The notes: generated by a model not told the origin, from the letters alone. Shown: positions 37,201 to 48,440, numbered from the stretch's first letter. The stretch is 64,000 bases of DNA from Zygaena filipendulae (GCA_907165275.2 OU015654.1:513501-577500), one strand, 5' to 3'. Made by a program: numbers and translations.

Positions 37201-40200
37201 ATCAATAACTTCATTTTGTGGGTTAACATGTTATTGCTTATCTGCGTCCAATTATATCAGCGTTAATTTTAGAGATTCCGCGGGAATTCCGGGATAAAAG
37301 TACCCTATGTCCTTTTCTGTATACTTGAAAACGTGTGTGCAAAATTTCTTGATAATCAATTAAGCCGTTAAAGTATGAAAGTCTGACAAAGAACTAACAA
37401 ACTCACTTTCGCGTATATAATAGTAAGGAATAATAAAAAGCTTAACCTTACATATTATAAAACAAAGTCCTCCACCACGTCTATTTGTCTGTCTGTTCGC
37501 GATAAACTTAAAAACTACTTAACGGATTTTCATGCGGTTTTCACCAATGGATAGAGTGATTCAAGACAAAGGTTTATACGTATAGTATTTATTACCTTTT
37601 TTGGCAAAAAAAGGTAATAAAAAACATCGCGTTCAAGTCCCGCGTAATTTACGTAATATAGCTGTCAAATTATTTAAATTCATTAGTGTGAAATACTTAT
37701 ACTACACAATATACTTGCCTATATTTCGTTTTTTTACAGAAAACTTTATACGTATTTGTGAAATGAAAGACTTGCAGTGTTTAATAAATACAACGGGTAA
37801 GTCTTGTTAAAAACTTGTGAAACTACAAAATTACTTTTATTTAATTAGTCACATGAACACCATCACTCATTAATTTTTTTATGATAAAACCGTGATCTCA
37901 ATGACAGGGGTGTTGACAACTTTTGAAAATAAAAATTCTAATTAGTCCGTCTGTTGGAAAATAAAAAATAATATACACGTGTTTTTTTCAAATTAATGAA
38001 AACATACATAGATATAGCTCATTAAAGTTTACGGTGGGGGCTCGTGACGCGTTTCAACTCAATGTAAAGCCGTTATTTTTTTATTACGTAAAAAAATAAA
38101 AAAATACCTTTCCAATATATTTTATTAATCTACAAACCAGACTAAAAATAACTAGCCCATCGATTTATTATACAAGAAAACTAGCTGTTCTAGTAATTCT
38201 ATTTATTTCGTCAGGAAGATAATAAAAAAATTATGGACACCTATTTTTTTCCTTTTTTTATCTAAAAATAACTGTGATACATTGAGTCGAAATGTCGTGT
38301 GACGTCATTTCTAACTTTGATGCCCTTTGTATAACTACAGTTTAGTTGAGCTTACTTATTGAGCTCGTTATCAAATATTCTTATTAAGATAAAATTAGTT
38401 TTTTCAGAATTTATGTAATTTTTTATGAAAAATAATCTTCTTAAACCTGATTTTCATTAATTTGACAAAGAAAAAATATATGTCTATAATTTTTTACTGT
38501 GTACTTAATCAGTCAGTCGAAATTCTATTTATTCTGCTGTCAATAGATATAATTTTTATTTCTATACTATTCTTACTATTATAAATGCGAATGTTAGTAT
38601 GCTTGTTTGTTTATTTATTTATTTGTTACGTTTTCACCCTTTAACTACTCAACTGATCATCATGAAATTTCGCGTACACGTTTTCAAGGGTACGGAGAAG
38701 TACTTAGGGTACTTCTTATCCCGGAATTTCCGCGAGAGCTCCGAGATTAACGCGGGTGAAACCGCGGGGAAGAGCTAGTGTCTCTTTAAATGTAAACTTG
38801 TAAGGCAATATACGAGTAACTAAAACCGATTTATTACACCCCACATCCTCAATTCCGTCCTGAACACACTTTGATCTTATTTTGTTACGAGTAATTCTGC
38901 AAAAGGTATTTACGAGTATAATATATTAATAGAACACTTGATCACGTTGGATTTCGAGTTTGTTTTGATTGCATGGGAAATATCCACATTTTTTTTTTAA
39001 TTAAAAAATCAATAAGTACAAAATACAAAATTCACATATTTCCAGTGCAACAAAAACCAAATTTGGTTTGTCTGTGCACTGCGACGCGCGACGGTTTGAG
39101 GCTACATTTTTTTTTTTTTTTTTATTTTATTTAAAACGTTTACAAAATATGACTTAATCTAATAGCAACCCAAAAATCACAAAGATTTGTCCGGGATGCT
39201 AGACAAAAGTTGAGTTTCGTTAAAAAATATAGAAATAACGACATCACACATGAGCACACACAGCAAACATACACATTTATATTATTCTCTGTGTTTAAAC
39301 AGTCGACAGATAAACAGACCTATCCCTACTTTATACATATTATGTAGTTTATAAATTAAATTAAGGCTAGGTAGGTAGGTACTAAAAAGACTGGGGTAAG
39401 GTAGGTGTATAGTTAGTTATAGTTGTGTGTAGTTAGGATTATGCGAGTGTTTGCCACACTAGCGCCCGTGAAGAGCATGCAATGCGTGCGTGAGTCATCA
39501 GTCACATCAAGATATCTACAGGAATATTCTTTAAGCAATGCGCAAAAAAAATTCGTGGTTCAGTATCAGTGATAGAACACGTAAATTCCATTATTTGTTC
39601 AAAACTTTTTTATATTTTTTTATCCAGCTTTAAATTAGCAAAATATGGACACTATCTATTCGTAATAATATCAATGGGCGCGCGCGCCGTGCGGCGTACG
39701 CGGGGGTATTGCAGCGGGGGTGAACGACCTCGATCAGCTGTCGGTACATTGTAACCCACGTAAATACCTAGCCGCAGCGGTGGTGACGGCGACTAGAGTA
39801 GCCAATAAATCAATTGGAATGTATACCTACATCTTTCGTTCACGTTAACTTTACTTTTTGTACTAAGACTTATCAAAATAAAAAAGGTGTTCATTAAAAC
39901 TCCTTTAAGTTTAATTTGTAAAAGTTTGCGCACTGAATAAAAAATATTCCTGTATACTAATATTATAAATAGGAAAGATTTGATTTTTTGTTTGTTTGTT
40001 TGTTACGATTTAATTAAAAAACTACGGGACCGATTTCAAAAATTCTTTCACCATTAGAAAGCTACATTATCCCTGAGTAACATAAGCTATTGTAATCCGG
40101 AATTCCCGCAAGAACTCCGTAATCAACTCCTAATCCGTAATCAGCTAGTTATAGATATAAGATCAAATACACAGTCGAGTTTTCACTGTGTCTACGTACG

Positions 40201-42263
40201 CATTATGTTATTATTCGATCGCCCGTCCTCTTGTTTGCATCAATTTCAAAATTCCCGCGGACAGTGTCGTCCAAAGTACCTAAAAAAACAAAAAAAAAAT
40301 GGTACTTATAATACTTACTTAATTATACCTATTTCAGCTCAACATAATCTTCTGCACTGCCATCCACCTTGTTTCGCTGAATGTCGTGACAAGAGATATT
40401 ACATCGACAGCGATCTCACACCTTTCTTGCGAGAAACTTTTCCCGCTGATGTGACGTAAGGAATTTCGCACAGTTCGTAGAATAATCAAGGGCACAATGA
40501 AAGAAAAAGGGTACCGACTCGCGGGAACTCCGGAATTATTGCGGGTGAAACCGTGAATCTATTTTAACATGACCCTTTTAAATAATATTTCAAAGAGGTT
40601 TTATTTCCGTCACGTGTACTGAGTTGTAAAAACGGAAATCTTATAATTTTAACCATCCATCTGTGTACACATTATATTTTACTTTTATATATATTTTTGG
40701 CTTCGACCTATCGTCCATTTGTCTTTAAAGTCTTAACGATAATACGTCTTACTTCCCCAGGAAAGACCACAATACTAGTGAGTTATCTTCGCTCCAGGTC
40801 TACTACCGGAAGTCTACCTGCAACTGCTATAAGCTGATGCTTTTGTTTGATACTAATCACTTTATTGGTAAGATGCTTTCCCGTCTTACATAATAGATTT
40901 AGTGTTAGATTGTCTTGGCTCAATTACTAAAGTTTTGTAACAGCATCGTCCCCGAAATATCATCACCACATCTACACCCGCAATCCTAACTAATATTATA
41001 AATGTGAAAGTGAGGTTGTTTGTTTGTTGGTTTGTTTGTTTGTTACGCTTTCACGGCTCAACGGAACACCACGAAATTTTGCATACACGTTTTCAGAGGT
41101 ACAGAGAAAGATATAGGGTACTTTTTATCCTGGAATTTCCACGGGAACTCCGAAGTTACAGCGGATGAAACCGCGGCGAACAGCTAGTTTATATAAAAAA
41201 AAATTATCCCTATTTATTTATTTAAACTTTATGCACATCATGGTACAAAAGGCGCACTTAATGCCACAGTGGCATTCTCTGCCAGTCAACCTTAAAGTAG
41301 TACAGAGAGCTCACTTGGCGGTGCATTTACGATATATATATTTAGATAAAAACTCACATAGATATAGATACTCACATACATACATACATACACAGACACA
41401 TACATACATACATACATACATACATACATACATACTATGTATACATATATACACATATACATACATACATATATACATAAACACACACATGCATAATTAC
41501 ACACATATCTACATATATACGAAGCATACACAATAATAGAAACACATCGCCCTATTGCCCTTGGCCACGGCACCACGCGTGAACCGCTGGACCGGCACCA
41601 TTTTTTGCATACAGGTTGTCAAGGGTACAGAGGACATAGGGTACTTTTGGGGATATTACTGCGGGTGAAGCCGCGGGGGGCAGCTAGTTGTAAATAAAAT
41701 TCTTGTTTGCCAGCTTATTTACTCGTAAACATCCCGCTAAGCCAAAACTATTGACTACAGGCATTTTAATTAAACCTCTGCATATCGGTATCCGTGGTTT
41801 GTATTAAAACTTTTATTCGAGTGTTTTTAACAGTTTCTGAGCTTAAATTTGAACGGGCTAAATCGGTGGCAACTTCAATTACTCATACATTATGCCTGTG
41901 TAGGTACACAGTGTATGTCACAGATGCATTTTGTGCTTTCATTAATTTCAAGGCCATACTCTTTTCAATTATTAATTTTCCCAAATACTTACCTACCTAC
42001 ATTTTATGATAATGAAAGGACAATAAGTTGTTTGACCAAAGGATTTTTAAAAGTGCCATTTTTTCAAGCCCGCTTAAATGTTATGATAAACAATATTATC
42101 TAAAGCTACGTTTATTATTGTTACAGCAACGTATGGAGGAGTATTTTCTTTGAGTTTCGGAGGTTCTATTCTTACATTGTTAGAAATCGGTTTCTTGTTA
42201 TTTTATTCTATGATCAAATTTTTTGTAAAAAAATCATTTTTCGCTCGAAATCAGCGTGGATAA
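31233..42263 (+). CDS. Pickpocket-like DEG/ENaC sodium channel subunit, gene 2
   Basis: Exons: 31233-31445, 32133-32236, 32522-32681, 33740-33885, 34617-34718, 35395-35476, 36703-36976, 37740-37796, 40338-40455, 40761-40867, 42127-42263. Together they give 1500 nt (499 aa), with intron phases 0,2,0,2,2,0,1,1,2,1. The predicted product is an amiloride-type sodium channel subunit of the plasma membrane. Marks: HG at 25-26 (TTVHGTSRL), TM1 at about 37-56, LPFPAVSICN around 81-90, cysteine-rich extracellular domain (KCEDLLLYC, EGYCCAFN, KRNCWFHDE, YETCQTECRMH, HTCGCVPY, CHPPCFAEC, STCNCYKL), and TM2 at about 457-480 with the pore GGS at 466-468. The cytosolic tail is short and basic. Exon 5 encodes an acidic stretch (EYYTDDSDDENH) that gene 1 lacks. 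All splice junctions are GT/AG and in phase. Same strand and 1.3 kb downstream of gene 1, so a tandem duplicate. The exact pickpocket orthologue is not determinable here. Confidence 0.9.
31647..31832. repeat. 28-bp minisatellite
   Basis: About 6.5 nearly identical copies of a 28-bp unit (key words AAAGACATGACAG and ATATTACAGATATAC) in intron 1 of the second pickpocket gene. Confidence 0.95.
32714..32952. repeat. TTGGACG MITE, copy 1
   Basis: About 240 bp. Inverted ends: TTGGACATAGATAAGCAATA at the left, TATTGCTTATCTGCGTCCA at the right. Begins about 33 bp after the donor of exon 3 of the second pickpocket gene. Confidence 0.8.
33372..33723. repeat. MITE with CTGGGTGTAAGG ends
   Basis: Left CTGGGTGTAAGGTT is inverted at the right as AACCTTACACCCTG. 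Its right end lies about 15 bp before the acceptor of exon 4. Related to 12833-13243. Confidence 0.65.
34027..34382. repeat. MITE with ACGGTGCGTACAGAC ends
   Basis: ACGGTGCGTACAGACTATAT at the left is matched by ACATAGTCTGTGCGCACCGT at the right. AT-rich interior with TTATATAACATGTTATATAA palindromes. Lies in intron 4 of the second pickpocket gene. Confidence 0.75.
35060..35325 (-). repeat. Helitron-like fragment
   Basis: CTAGCTAGCTGTGTTTCGGA start without the full hairpin; body phrase ATGATGATCGGTTAAAGCG. Confidence 0.4.
35525..36030. repeat. GGGATGT-type MITE split by a Helitron-like insertion
   Basis: 35510-35545 (AAATCAAAATTCTATAGAGTCC) matches the MITE left part. 35640-35829 is a Helitron-like copy ending CCGCGGGACACAGCTAG. 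The MITE core resumes at about 35835 with GGACACGCATATTTT and TGACGTCA at about 35918 and 35953. Confidence 0.55.
36237..36548 (+). repeat. GGGATGT MITE with two CRE-like palindromes
   Basis: Full copy, GGGATGTGGACTAATTTTG to TTAGTCAACATGCCC. Flanks extend the symmetry (CAATA / ATTG). GTGACGTCAC occurs twice. Confidence 0.85.
37011..37253. repeat. TTGGACG MITE, copy 2
   Basis: ATTGGACGTAGATAAGCAAT at the left and its complement at the right. Close relative of 32714-32952. Begins about 35 bp after the donor of exon 7 of the second pickpocket gene. Confidence 0.85.
37254..37600 (-). repeat. Helitron-like fragments
   Basis: 37258-37430 carries GATTCCGCGGGAATTCCGGG and a TATATAATAGTAAGGA end. 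37470-37560 has ACTTAACGGATTTTCATGCG, the other sub-family phrase. Confidence 0.45.
37907..38535 (+). repeat. GGGATGT MITE copies, decayed
   Basis: 37907-38155 is a copy with an internal deletion that removed one palindrome. 38190-38535 is a more divergent relative (GTGTGACGTCATTTC at about 38297). Confidence 0.55.
38570..38780 (+). repeat. Helitron-like element
   Basis: From TTCTTACTATTATAAATGCG to GTGAAACCGCGGGGAAGAGC-TAG. Confidence 0.65.
38781..39679. other. Intron 8 of pickpocket gene 2, no gene seen
   Basis: AT-rich, with T and A runs at 38991-39010 and 39105-39123. No exon supported. Confidence 0.4.
39680..39800. other. Isolated CpG/GC-rich patch
   Basis: GGGCGCGCGCGCCGTGCGGC and following sequence is far richer in GC than the surroundings. 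Short open frames exist on both strands, but no splice-site set could be supported. Could be an unrecognised exon, a promoter or a repeat. Confidence 0.35.
39955..40146 (+). repeat. Helitron-like element
   Basis: TACTAATATTATAAATAGGA start and the shared body; the hairpin end is degenerate (AATCAGCTAGT). Confidence 0.5.
40985..41190 (+). repeat. Helitron-like element
   Basis: From TCCTAACTAATATTATAAAT to GATGAAACCGCGGCGAACAG-CTAG. Confidence 0.7.
41200..41345 (-). repeat. LINE 3' tail
   Basis: ATTTATTTAAACTTTATGCA, AAAGGCGCACTTAATGCC and GGCATTCTCTGCCAGTCAAC. This tail family recurs at 21978 and 27010. Confidence 0.55.
41360..41525. repeat. (ACAT)n microsatellite
   Basis: ACATACATACATACATACAT array with interruptions. 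It is responsible for long spurious ORFs on both strands. Confidence 0.9.
41565..41692 (+). repeat. Helitron-like 3' terminus
   Basis: Ends GGTGAAGCCGCGGGGGGCAG-CTAG. Confidence 0.55.
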
Positions 42264-43800
42264 AAAACATTGCTTTGATAATAATTTGATATTTTTTCTT
42301 TTTACTGTAGTGAGTGTTTACTATGTTGGTGTAACTTTTAAATAAATAAATAAATTAGTGCTTTAAGTTATATATTTGTAATAATCACCATCTTTTGAAT
42401 GCACGACTAATTGTGACGAGTGATAATTTCATTTTTAATAATTAACAAAGTAGTTGATTGAATTTTTTTTTGTTAATAGAATAGTACCTACTTTCTGAAT
42501 AGGTTTTAAAAAAAATATGGATATACAAAATTCTGTGGGTTGAAGATATTTAACAGAAAAATAAGTAATACAGGTCTGAATATCTGTTTGCACCAATATT
42601 TATAATTTTATTACAAAAAAGCAATAAAAGCAATTGGCTATTTTTCGCATTTAGAATAAGGATTAGGATAGGGATGTTGCCAGCTATACACAAAATAAAA
42701 TATATCATGATTTTGATGAAATTGATGCATCAATTTATAATATTTGCTTTTTCCATGAAAAGCAGTGCGGCAATGCAAAGTGTCCAACCGAATATGACTG
42801 TGGGTAATCTTGTTCCTAGTATCTACGATACTCTATCTATTGTGATATTCTACGTAGCTGTTATCTACGGCGTAGCTGCGAAGCTACGCTCGGCTAAAGT
42901 CAGCTACGAAGACAATTTATTCACTTTAATTTTTGAGCTTTATTTTCAAGTGCCTTTATTTTTCCCCTCCAATTACTTTCTCCTAAATAAATTTCATAAA
43001 TAAAAATTTGGTATCCCAACTATTCTACATATTTTAATATTTATAAACTGCGATATTTTCACAGTTGGGAGCGTTAGGGGCTTCGGTAGACTTTCACAGT
43101 TGAATCACTAATTTCCATTGTACGATACTTTGGTGGGTTTTTGTTTCTAGTTTTAAAAACTAAAAAATATTTCTATGCAAGTTGCAATGCATGCTAGAAA
43201 CAACTGGTATTTTATAAAAAATTAAAGAAAATTATAATTTTCTCACATTTTAATAAATTGGTTCGACAACAGCTGACAATGTACATAGTATTTCTAGTTA
43301 TATGATTATAAAATTTTTACATCTTATTTGTTTATTTTGTTTAATTGAACTTTTTATTTAACTAAAACTAGAACCCTGTTATCCTGAGAGTTATGAAATT
43401 ATACATGATTATTTATTTACATAAGAGATGAATTAATTACAACAAAACGAAATATTAGGAAAACTATTCTAAGACTAAAGAAAATATTAAAGACATTTTT
43501 TTCAGTAGTTTCTTTTTTTTGTTTTTATATTTTCGTATGTACATAATATTGTAAGATTAATAAGTCATAATTTACAAAAATTCTATTTTAAATCTAAATT
43601 TATAAACAAGTATTAAATACTATACCTACTCACCAAAGTTATCTTACTTAAATTAAAATATTTTAAGTAAAATCTAAACAGATTTGTTGATATTTGTACA
43701 AAGATTTTATTATATGTTTTGGACTGACAGATTCAAGTATTTATAACTTAGGTACTGAGTATAAGTAAATAATACATATAACAGGGTCTTACATCGTGAA
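42264..43800. other. 3' flank of pickpocket gene 2, AT-rich
   Basis: AATAAA at 42341-42346 is the likely poly(A) signal. 42820-42925 has repeated CTACG / CGTAG words typical of a mobile repeat and produces a spurious 109-codon ORF. The remainder is AT-rich with nothing supported. Confidence 0.45.
42341..42346 (+). terminator. Candidate poly(A) signal of pickpocket gene 2
   Basis: AATAAA about 80 bp after the stop codon, in a short AATAAATAAATAAA run. Confidence 0.55.
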
Positions 43801-44094
43801 ATTCGTATGGGTAAAACCGCGTGGTGCGACTTCTGCGGTTCCTTATGGGACGATGCGGAGGGGATGCGTTACGTCCGTAACGTAAGACTTTTTTTTATTT
43901 TTATCACTAAAAAAATCATAATAAAATTGTATACCCGAATAAATATTTTCTTTATACCTCATATTACTACATATAGAACTTAAAATTAATATTTTTATAA
44001 TAAGGAACTTCGTTCCTATCCGGTGTCCCACGACACCACACTTTTTTTTCTAAATACATACATATCAGCCGAAAGAACTAATCAAGTCAACTAC

Positions 44095-44260
44095 TCACTA
44101 CTCAAGAGGTTCCGGGTTCGATTCCCGGTGGGGGTGGACTTTGTGTGATGAACACAGTTACCAGTCTGGGCGTGTCTATTTGTACTTGATCCCACACTAA
44201 GCGAGATCTGTGAGATCTGTATGTTGTGAAGTGGATTATTATTATATGGTCAGCGATGTG
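44095..44260 (+). repeat. tRNA-derived SINE, second copy
   Basis: B box GGTTCGATTCCCGGTGGGGG, then CTTTGTGTGATGAACACAG and CCAGTCTGGGCGTGTC, then TTGATCCCACACTAAGCG. A tail fragment lies inverted at 55515-55590. Confidence 0.65.
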
Positions 44261-44280
44261 CCTACTGCAACGTGAGGTTT

Positions 44281-44325
44281 ATATATATATATATATATAT
44301 GTGTATATTAAAGGGGGGGGGTATA
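44281..44325. repeat. (TA)n microsatellite and G run
   Basis: ATATATATATATATATATAT followed by a run of nine or more G. Confidence 0.9.
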
Positions 44326-44726
44326 TAAAGGGGTTTATCGGCTTAAACCGTGTTTAAACCTAAGTGTCAAGCTTAAATTGGGTTGATTTCCCGTCTATAT
44401 TTAGCTGTCATGTGGTTTGCTCTGTATAGTACACATCCGCTGTACACAAGTATACAGTAGGTATACACATACTTACATATAATTCAAAGTAAAAGGTACG
44501 CAAGGAATAATATTAATTTCACTCCTTATAAATCCTCTCTTTGCCCGTAGTACGGTTAAATTATCCAATCGAACGGACCACAGAAAAATAATATGTATAG
44601 TTTAGCATAAAAGTTAACGGAAGATTTTTTTCCGTCCGGTCGATCGGACGATAGAAGACGGAGTTGAAACTTTCCGTGCCGCCTTATGTGATAGCTAAAC
44701 GATTCTTGAGTGAACTCAAAGAATAA

Positions 44727-45937
44727 TCAGTGTTTAAAATCTAAATGGCCGTGCCGCTGCAGCATGTCCATGGAGAGGGCGTGCGCGGGCGCCGTGCGGC
44801 GCGACGAGCGCGTCACGTCGTGGCTCAGCTGCGTGGTCTGCGCGCGCGGCTCCTGGCAGCGCGGCCATTGGTGCGTGTGCGCACCGTGCGCGTACCCATT
44901 ATACCTCAGAGTATTCATCTGAAAAATAAAGATATTATGAACTAGCTGCGAGAGTGTCGTAATGGGCATGTCGACTAATTTTTAATTTTTAGTCCGTCTT
45001 GTAGATTATTAAAAAATATTGGACACGTATTTTTTCTTTTTTACGTAATCAAAAAATAACGGCGATATATTGAGTTGAAATTACGCGTGACGTCACTATT
45101 CTGACAGTTTGTATGGCGGTTTTAGCGGTTAGTGACGTCACGACCGCCTCACCCTAAACTTTAATGCGCTTTATCTCTGTATATTTTAATTTATTGAAAA
45201 AGCAAAAAATACGTGTCTATTGTTTTTTTATTTTCTAACTGACGTACTAAATAGAATTTTGATTTTCAAAAGTAGTCCACATCCCTATTGTCGCAGGAAC
45301 TCCAAAGTAGCTTTATTTATTTCTCACTAGCTCTCCCCCGCGGTTTCACCGGCGGGCGGTAATTTCTTAGTTCCCGCGGGAATTCGGAAAAAAATTACCC
45401 CTCAAGTCACCTATATACCTACCCCTGACAACCTGTTCAAAATTTCATGGGATTTCTACCACATTAATTTTTTATGCCTACCCGACAATGTGTATGCCAA
45501 ATTTCATGATGATCGGTTGAGCCTTTAAGGCATGAAAGCGTAACAAACAAACTCACTTTCACATTAAGTACATACATAGACATATCCTAGACATTATTAA
45601 ATTTATTTGGCATCACAAAATTTAGAGTACTTAAGATAGTTCAGTTTTTAAATCACTCTCTAAAATTAACATTTGTTAAAACATAATAACAAGAAAAATA
45701 TCTATAAGCTGCCAGAAAACCCGCAATTTTTACATATTTTACTAGATGCTGATTCAACTTTCATGATCATATCAGCCGACAGACGTCCACTGTTGGACAA
45801 AAGCACAGTTTTATGTAAATTAATTTGAGGATAAGATAGAATCTGTCTGTTGATAATACCTGGAAGCATTTCTTGTGCGGCTCGTGATAGAGTTCGTAAT
45901 CGCTTGACGACCCCTCGCGCATTTGTGCACACATGAA
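44727..45937 (-). CDS. Two 3'-terminal exons of an unidentified minus-strand gene
   Basis: Reading the minus strand, the exon at 45937-45860 (78 nt) follows a strong acceptor (a long T run then CAG). It encodes 26 residues including MREGSSSDYELYHEPHKK and ends TTCCAG|GTATTA. The next exon, 44918-44727 (192 nt), also follows an excellent acceptor (TTTATTTTTCAG). It starts in the same phase and encodes 63 residues (YNGYAHGAHTHQWPR, RRTAPAHALSMDMLQRHGHL) up to TGA at 44727. Nearly every third codon position in the last exon is G or C in an AT-rich setting. The opposite strand shares those third positions, so strand choice rests on the splice sites and phase. I do not recognise the protein; the hydrophilic composition could suit a C-terminal tail. 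A GGGATGT MITE and a Helitron-like copy sit in the intron. No upstream exon was found. Confidence 0.5.
44964..45286 (-). repeat. GGGATGT MITE with two CRE-like palindromes (inverted)
   Basis: Full copy in reverse, GGGCATGTCGACTAATTTTT to AAAGTAGTCCACATCCC, with GTGACGTCAC twice. Confidence 0.85.
45325..45565 (-). repeat. Helitron-like element
   Basis: CTAGCTCTCCCCCGCGGTTT start, with the body duplicated once (two TTTCATG phrases). Confidence 0.6.
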
Positions 45938-46090
45938 CTGAAAAAAAAAATAATAAAATTCAGAAAAAGTGTATTGTCTTCAAATGGTGAAAAACACTAA
46001 AAAAGTTCGGCTTAAGGTTATTAATACTGTACCAAACTATAGGGAGAATCTGTCATGATCATAAGACTTAAAATAAATTTATTTATAAAT

Positions 46091-46290
46091 AAGCTAAGCT
46101 TTCCTCGCGGTTTCACCAGCGTTCATTTCGGATTTCTCTCCAGAATTCCGGGATAAAAAACGTATTTCCTTTTTTGTACCGCTGACGATGTGTATGCAAA
46201 ATTGGATTTATCATGTTCATCAGTTGTGTAGTAAAGACGTGAAAGCGTGACAAACAAATAAACTCGCATTCACATTAAGGATTAAATTTA
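46091..46290 (-). repeat. Helitron-like element
   Basis: AGCTTTCCTCGCGGTTTCAC start and the shared body; terminus damaged. Confidence 0.5.
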
Positions 46291-46649
46291 TCAAGTCGTC
46301 TTATAAAACTATTACACTCATATGACAGTATGTGTTTATTGTCTGTGTACATAAAACTAAATAAAATAAACTCCATAACCAATTTTCGCCCAATAGGCCG
46401 GGAACACAGCTCTTTCGTTAAAGGATAAATGAGTTTATTGCAGGACATCTTTTTAGAAGATATTATGTGGGCGTCCAAGCTAAAAGACCAGTTTTCGGCA
46501 TTTAGTTTCCGAGATATAAGCAGTTTTGTAAAGTTCGGTGGAAAAATTGCGTCCGCGATTTTAATTGATTATTATTAATAAATACTCAATTTTCTTTAAT
46601 TATATTAATCTATATTAATCTATAATAAATATTATATTAATCTACAATT

Positions 46650-46848
46650 CTACTAATATTATAAATATGAAAGTTTGGATTTTTAGATGTTTGGTTACTC
46701 AATCACGCAAAAACATCTGAACGGATTTGGATGAAATTTGGCATGCACATTGTCGGGGGTACGGAGAAGGACATAGGTTTTTTTATCCCGGAATTCCCGC
46801 GGGAACTCCGAAATTACCGTGGTTGAAAACGCGTGGTACAGCTAGTAA
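46650..46848 (+). repeat. Helitron-like element
   Basis: TTCTACTAATATTATAAATA start, ending AACGCGTGGTACAGCTAG. Confidence 0.6.
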
Positions 46849-48160
46849 TATATAAAAATCTATGTAAGAAGCAAGTAGAAGTGTATTTATTTTATTTCAC
46901 ACAAACTTTTAAAATCCTTTTTCTCAAATCATACTTTTTCAGAATTTCAACTTCAAATGTGTGTAAAAAAAACTATGCTAGTTTTTGAATATTTTTTCAA
47001 TCCTTACTATCAATTGACAATTCTAGATACCGAATCTAGTCTAACTATCAATACCCCACTACTGGTACCTTTTTACGGGAACGCCCACATAATATAATAA
47101 CAAATGCGATATATCTACGTACCTATATATATCTACTGCGTAAGCGATACTCAACAGTATATTTTGTTTTGATTAAGTTTTCGAATGTCATTAAAATCAG
47201 CTTCTTGAATCGCCTATACATTTTATAAATGCAGAGAAGCGAATTATCTACAAAGGTTTTTTTTCCCCGATTCATTCCATTAATCATTGGTATTTATTAC
47301 ATTTTATTTCATCTTAGGATAAACATCTGAAAGACAAATTCTTGAAGAGTTTGAATAAAATTACCTTTCTTTACCTATCTTTAATTATTATTATAGGTAG
47401 AAAAGGAGATATATTATTGGTTTTTATATAGTAACCCTAAGTTAACCTTATGTTGACTTGTGATCCCAATTGTGGGAGAAAGTTCTTATGAAAGAAGTTT
47501 GGAGTTCCTGCGGGAATCCCGAAACTCACGCGGGTGAATCTCCGAAACGGTTGGAATGATAGGACGGGACTTTCACTGGTAATTAGCTGATGTTATAAGA
47601 ACTGTTACAAGAAGCTGATATTAATTGGGCTACTTTGGAGTTCCTGCGGGAATCCCGAAACTCACGCGAGTGGGACCGCGCAACTACTTTATTCATATTT
47701 ACTTAGATTAAATTCACAAAATAGTGTAAAATAAACTCACTTAAGTTTATTAGGCAGGTAGTCGAGTCGGTAGGTAACAATTTTAACAAATGCGAATGCC
47801 CATGATTTGGTATGTAGGTACATAAAAATATATATCCGTAGCAAAAATTGAAAGTAAAAGTTCCAACCTACAAGTTACTTTGTAAGCCTTGCTTTTATCC
47901 ATCCAATTTTATTTGAGACAAAAAAACATCAAAGATTTCTGCAGAAATATAGGCAAAAATGCTTGCGGTATAAATCCATTGTGGATTAAGGATTTCTAAC
48001 TAAACGTACACGGCTCGACCCAAGCTTTTCACCGTTGCTAACTTAAAAGGGGTGACCTTTAAGGCTTTGTTAAAGCGACCCGCTAATCTAAAACGAAAGT
48101 ATCAAATATAGATCCTTAAAAACGCCTTTGTTTGCCATACCACTAGATAGTTTATATCCT
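46849..48160. other. AT-rich intergenic stretch with Helitron fragments
   Basis: 47505-47690 holds two partial Helitron-like units (CCTGCGGGAATCCCGAAACT twice). No gene could be supported. Confidence 0.4.
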
Positions 48161-48164
48161 TCCT

Positions 48165-48440
48165 AATATTAGAAATACGAAAGTGTGTTTGTTACGCTTT
48201 CACGGCTTAACCGATCATCATAAAATTTTGCATACACGTCGTCAGGGATACAGAAAAGGACATAATTATGATACTTTTTAACGCAGAATTCCCGCGGAAA
48301 CTTTGAAATTAACGCGGGTGAAACTGCATTAAATTTTGCATTACAAAACGTGCACACCAAATTTCATCCAAATCCGTTCAGCCGTTTTTGCGTGATTGAG
48401 TAACAAACATCCACACTTTCACATTTATAATATTAGTATA
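48165..48440. repeat. Helitron-like fragments, opposed
   Basis: 48165-48330 is a plus-oriented body. 48340-48440 is a minus-oriented end (TTTATAATATTAGTATAGGA). Confidence 0.5.

Noticed and set aside
41165..41576. Long ORFs on both strands
   Set aside because: Produced by the ACAT microsatellite and a LINE tail; Tyr/His/Thr repeats only.
42674..43003. 109-codon ORF downstream of the second channel gene
   Set aside because: Contains CTACG/CGTAG-rich mobile-repeat sequence; no family motif, splice context or codon signal.
43843..44031. 62-codon minus-strand ORF
   Set aside because: AT-rich, with no splice-site support or recognisable motif.
44095..44140. tRNA gene from the GGTTCGATTCCC match
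   Set aside because: The same sequence plus body occurs at 16.0 kb, so it is a SINE.
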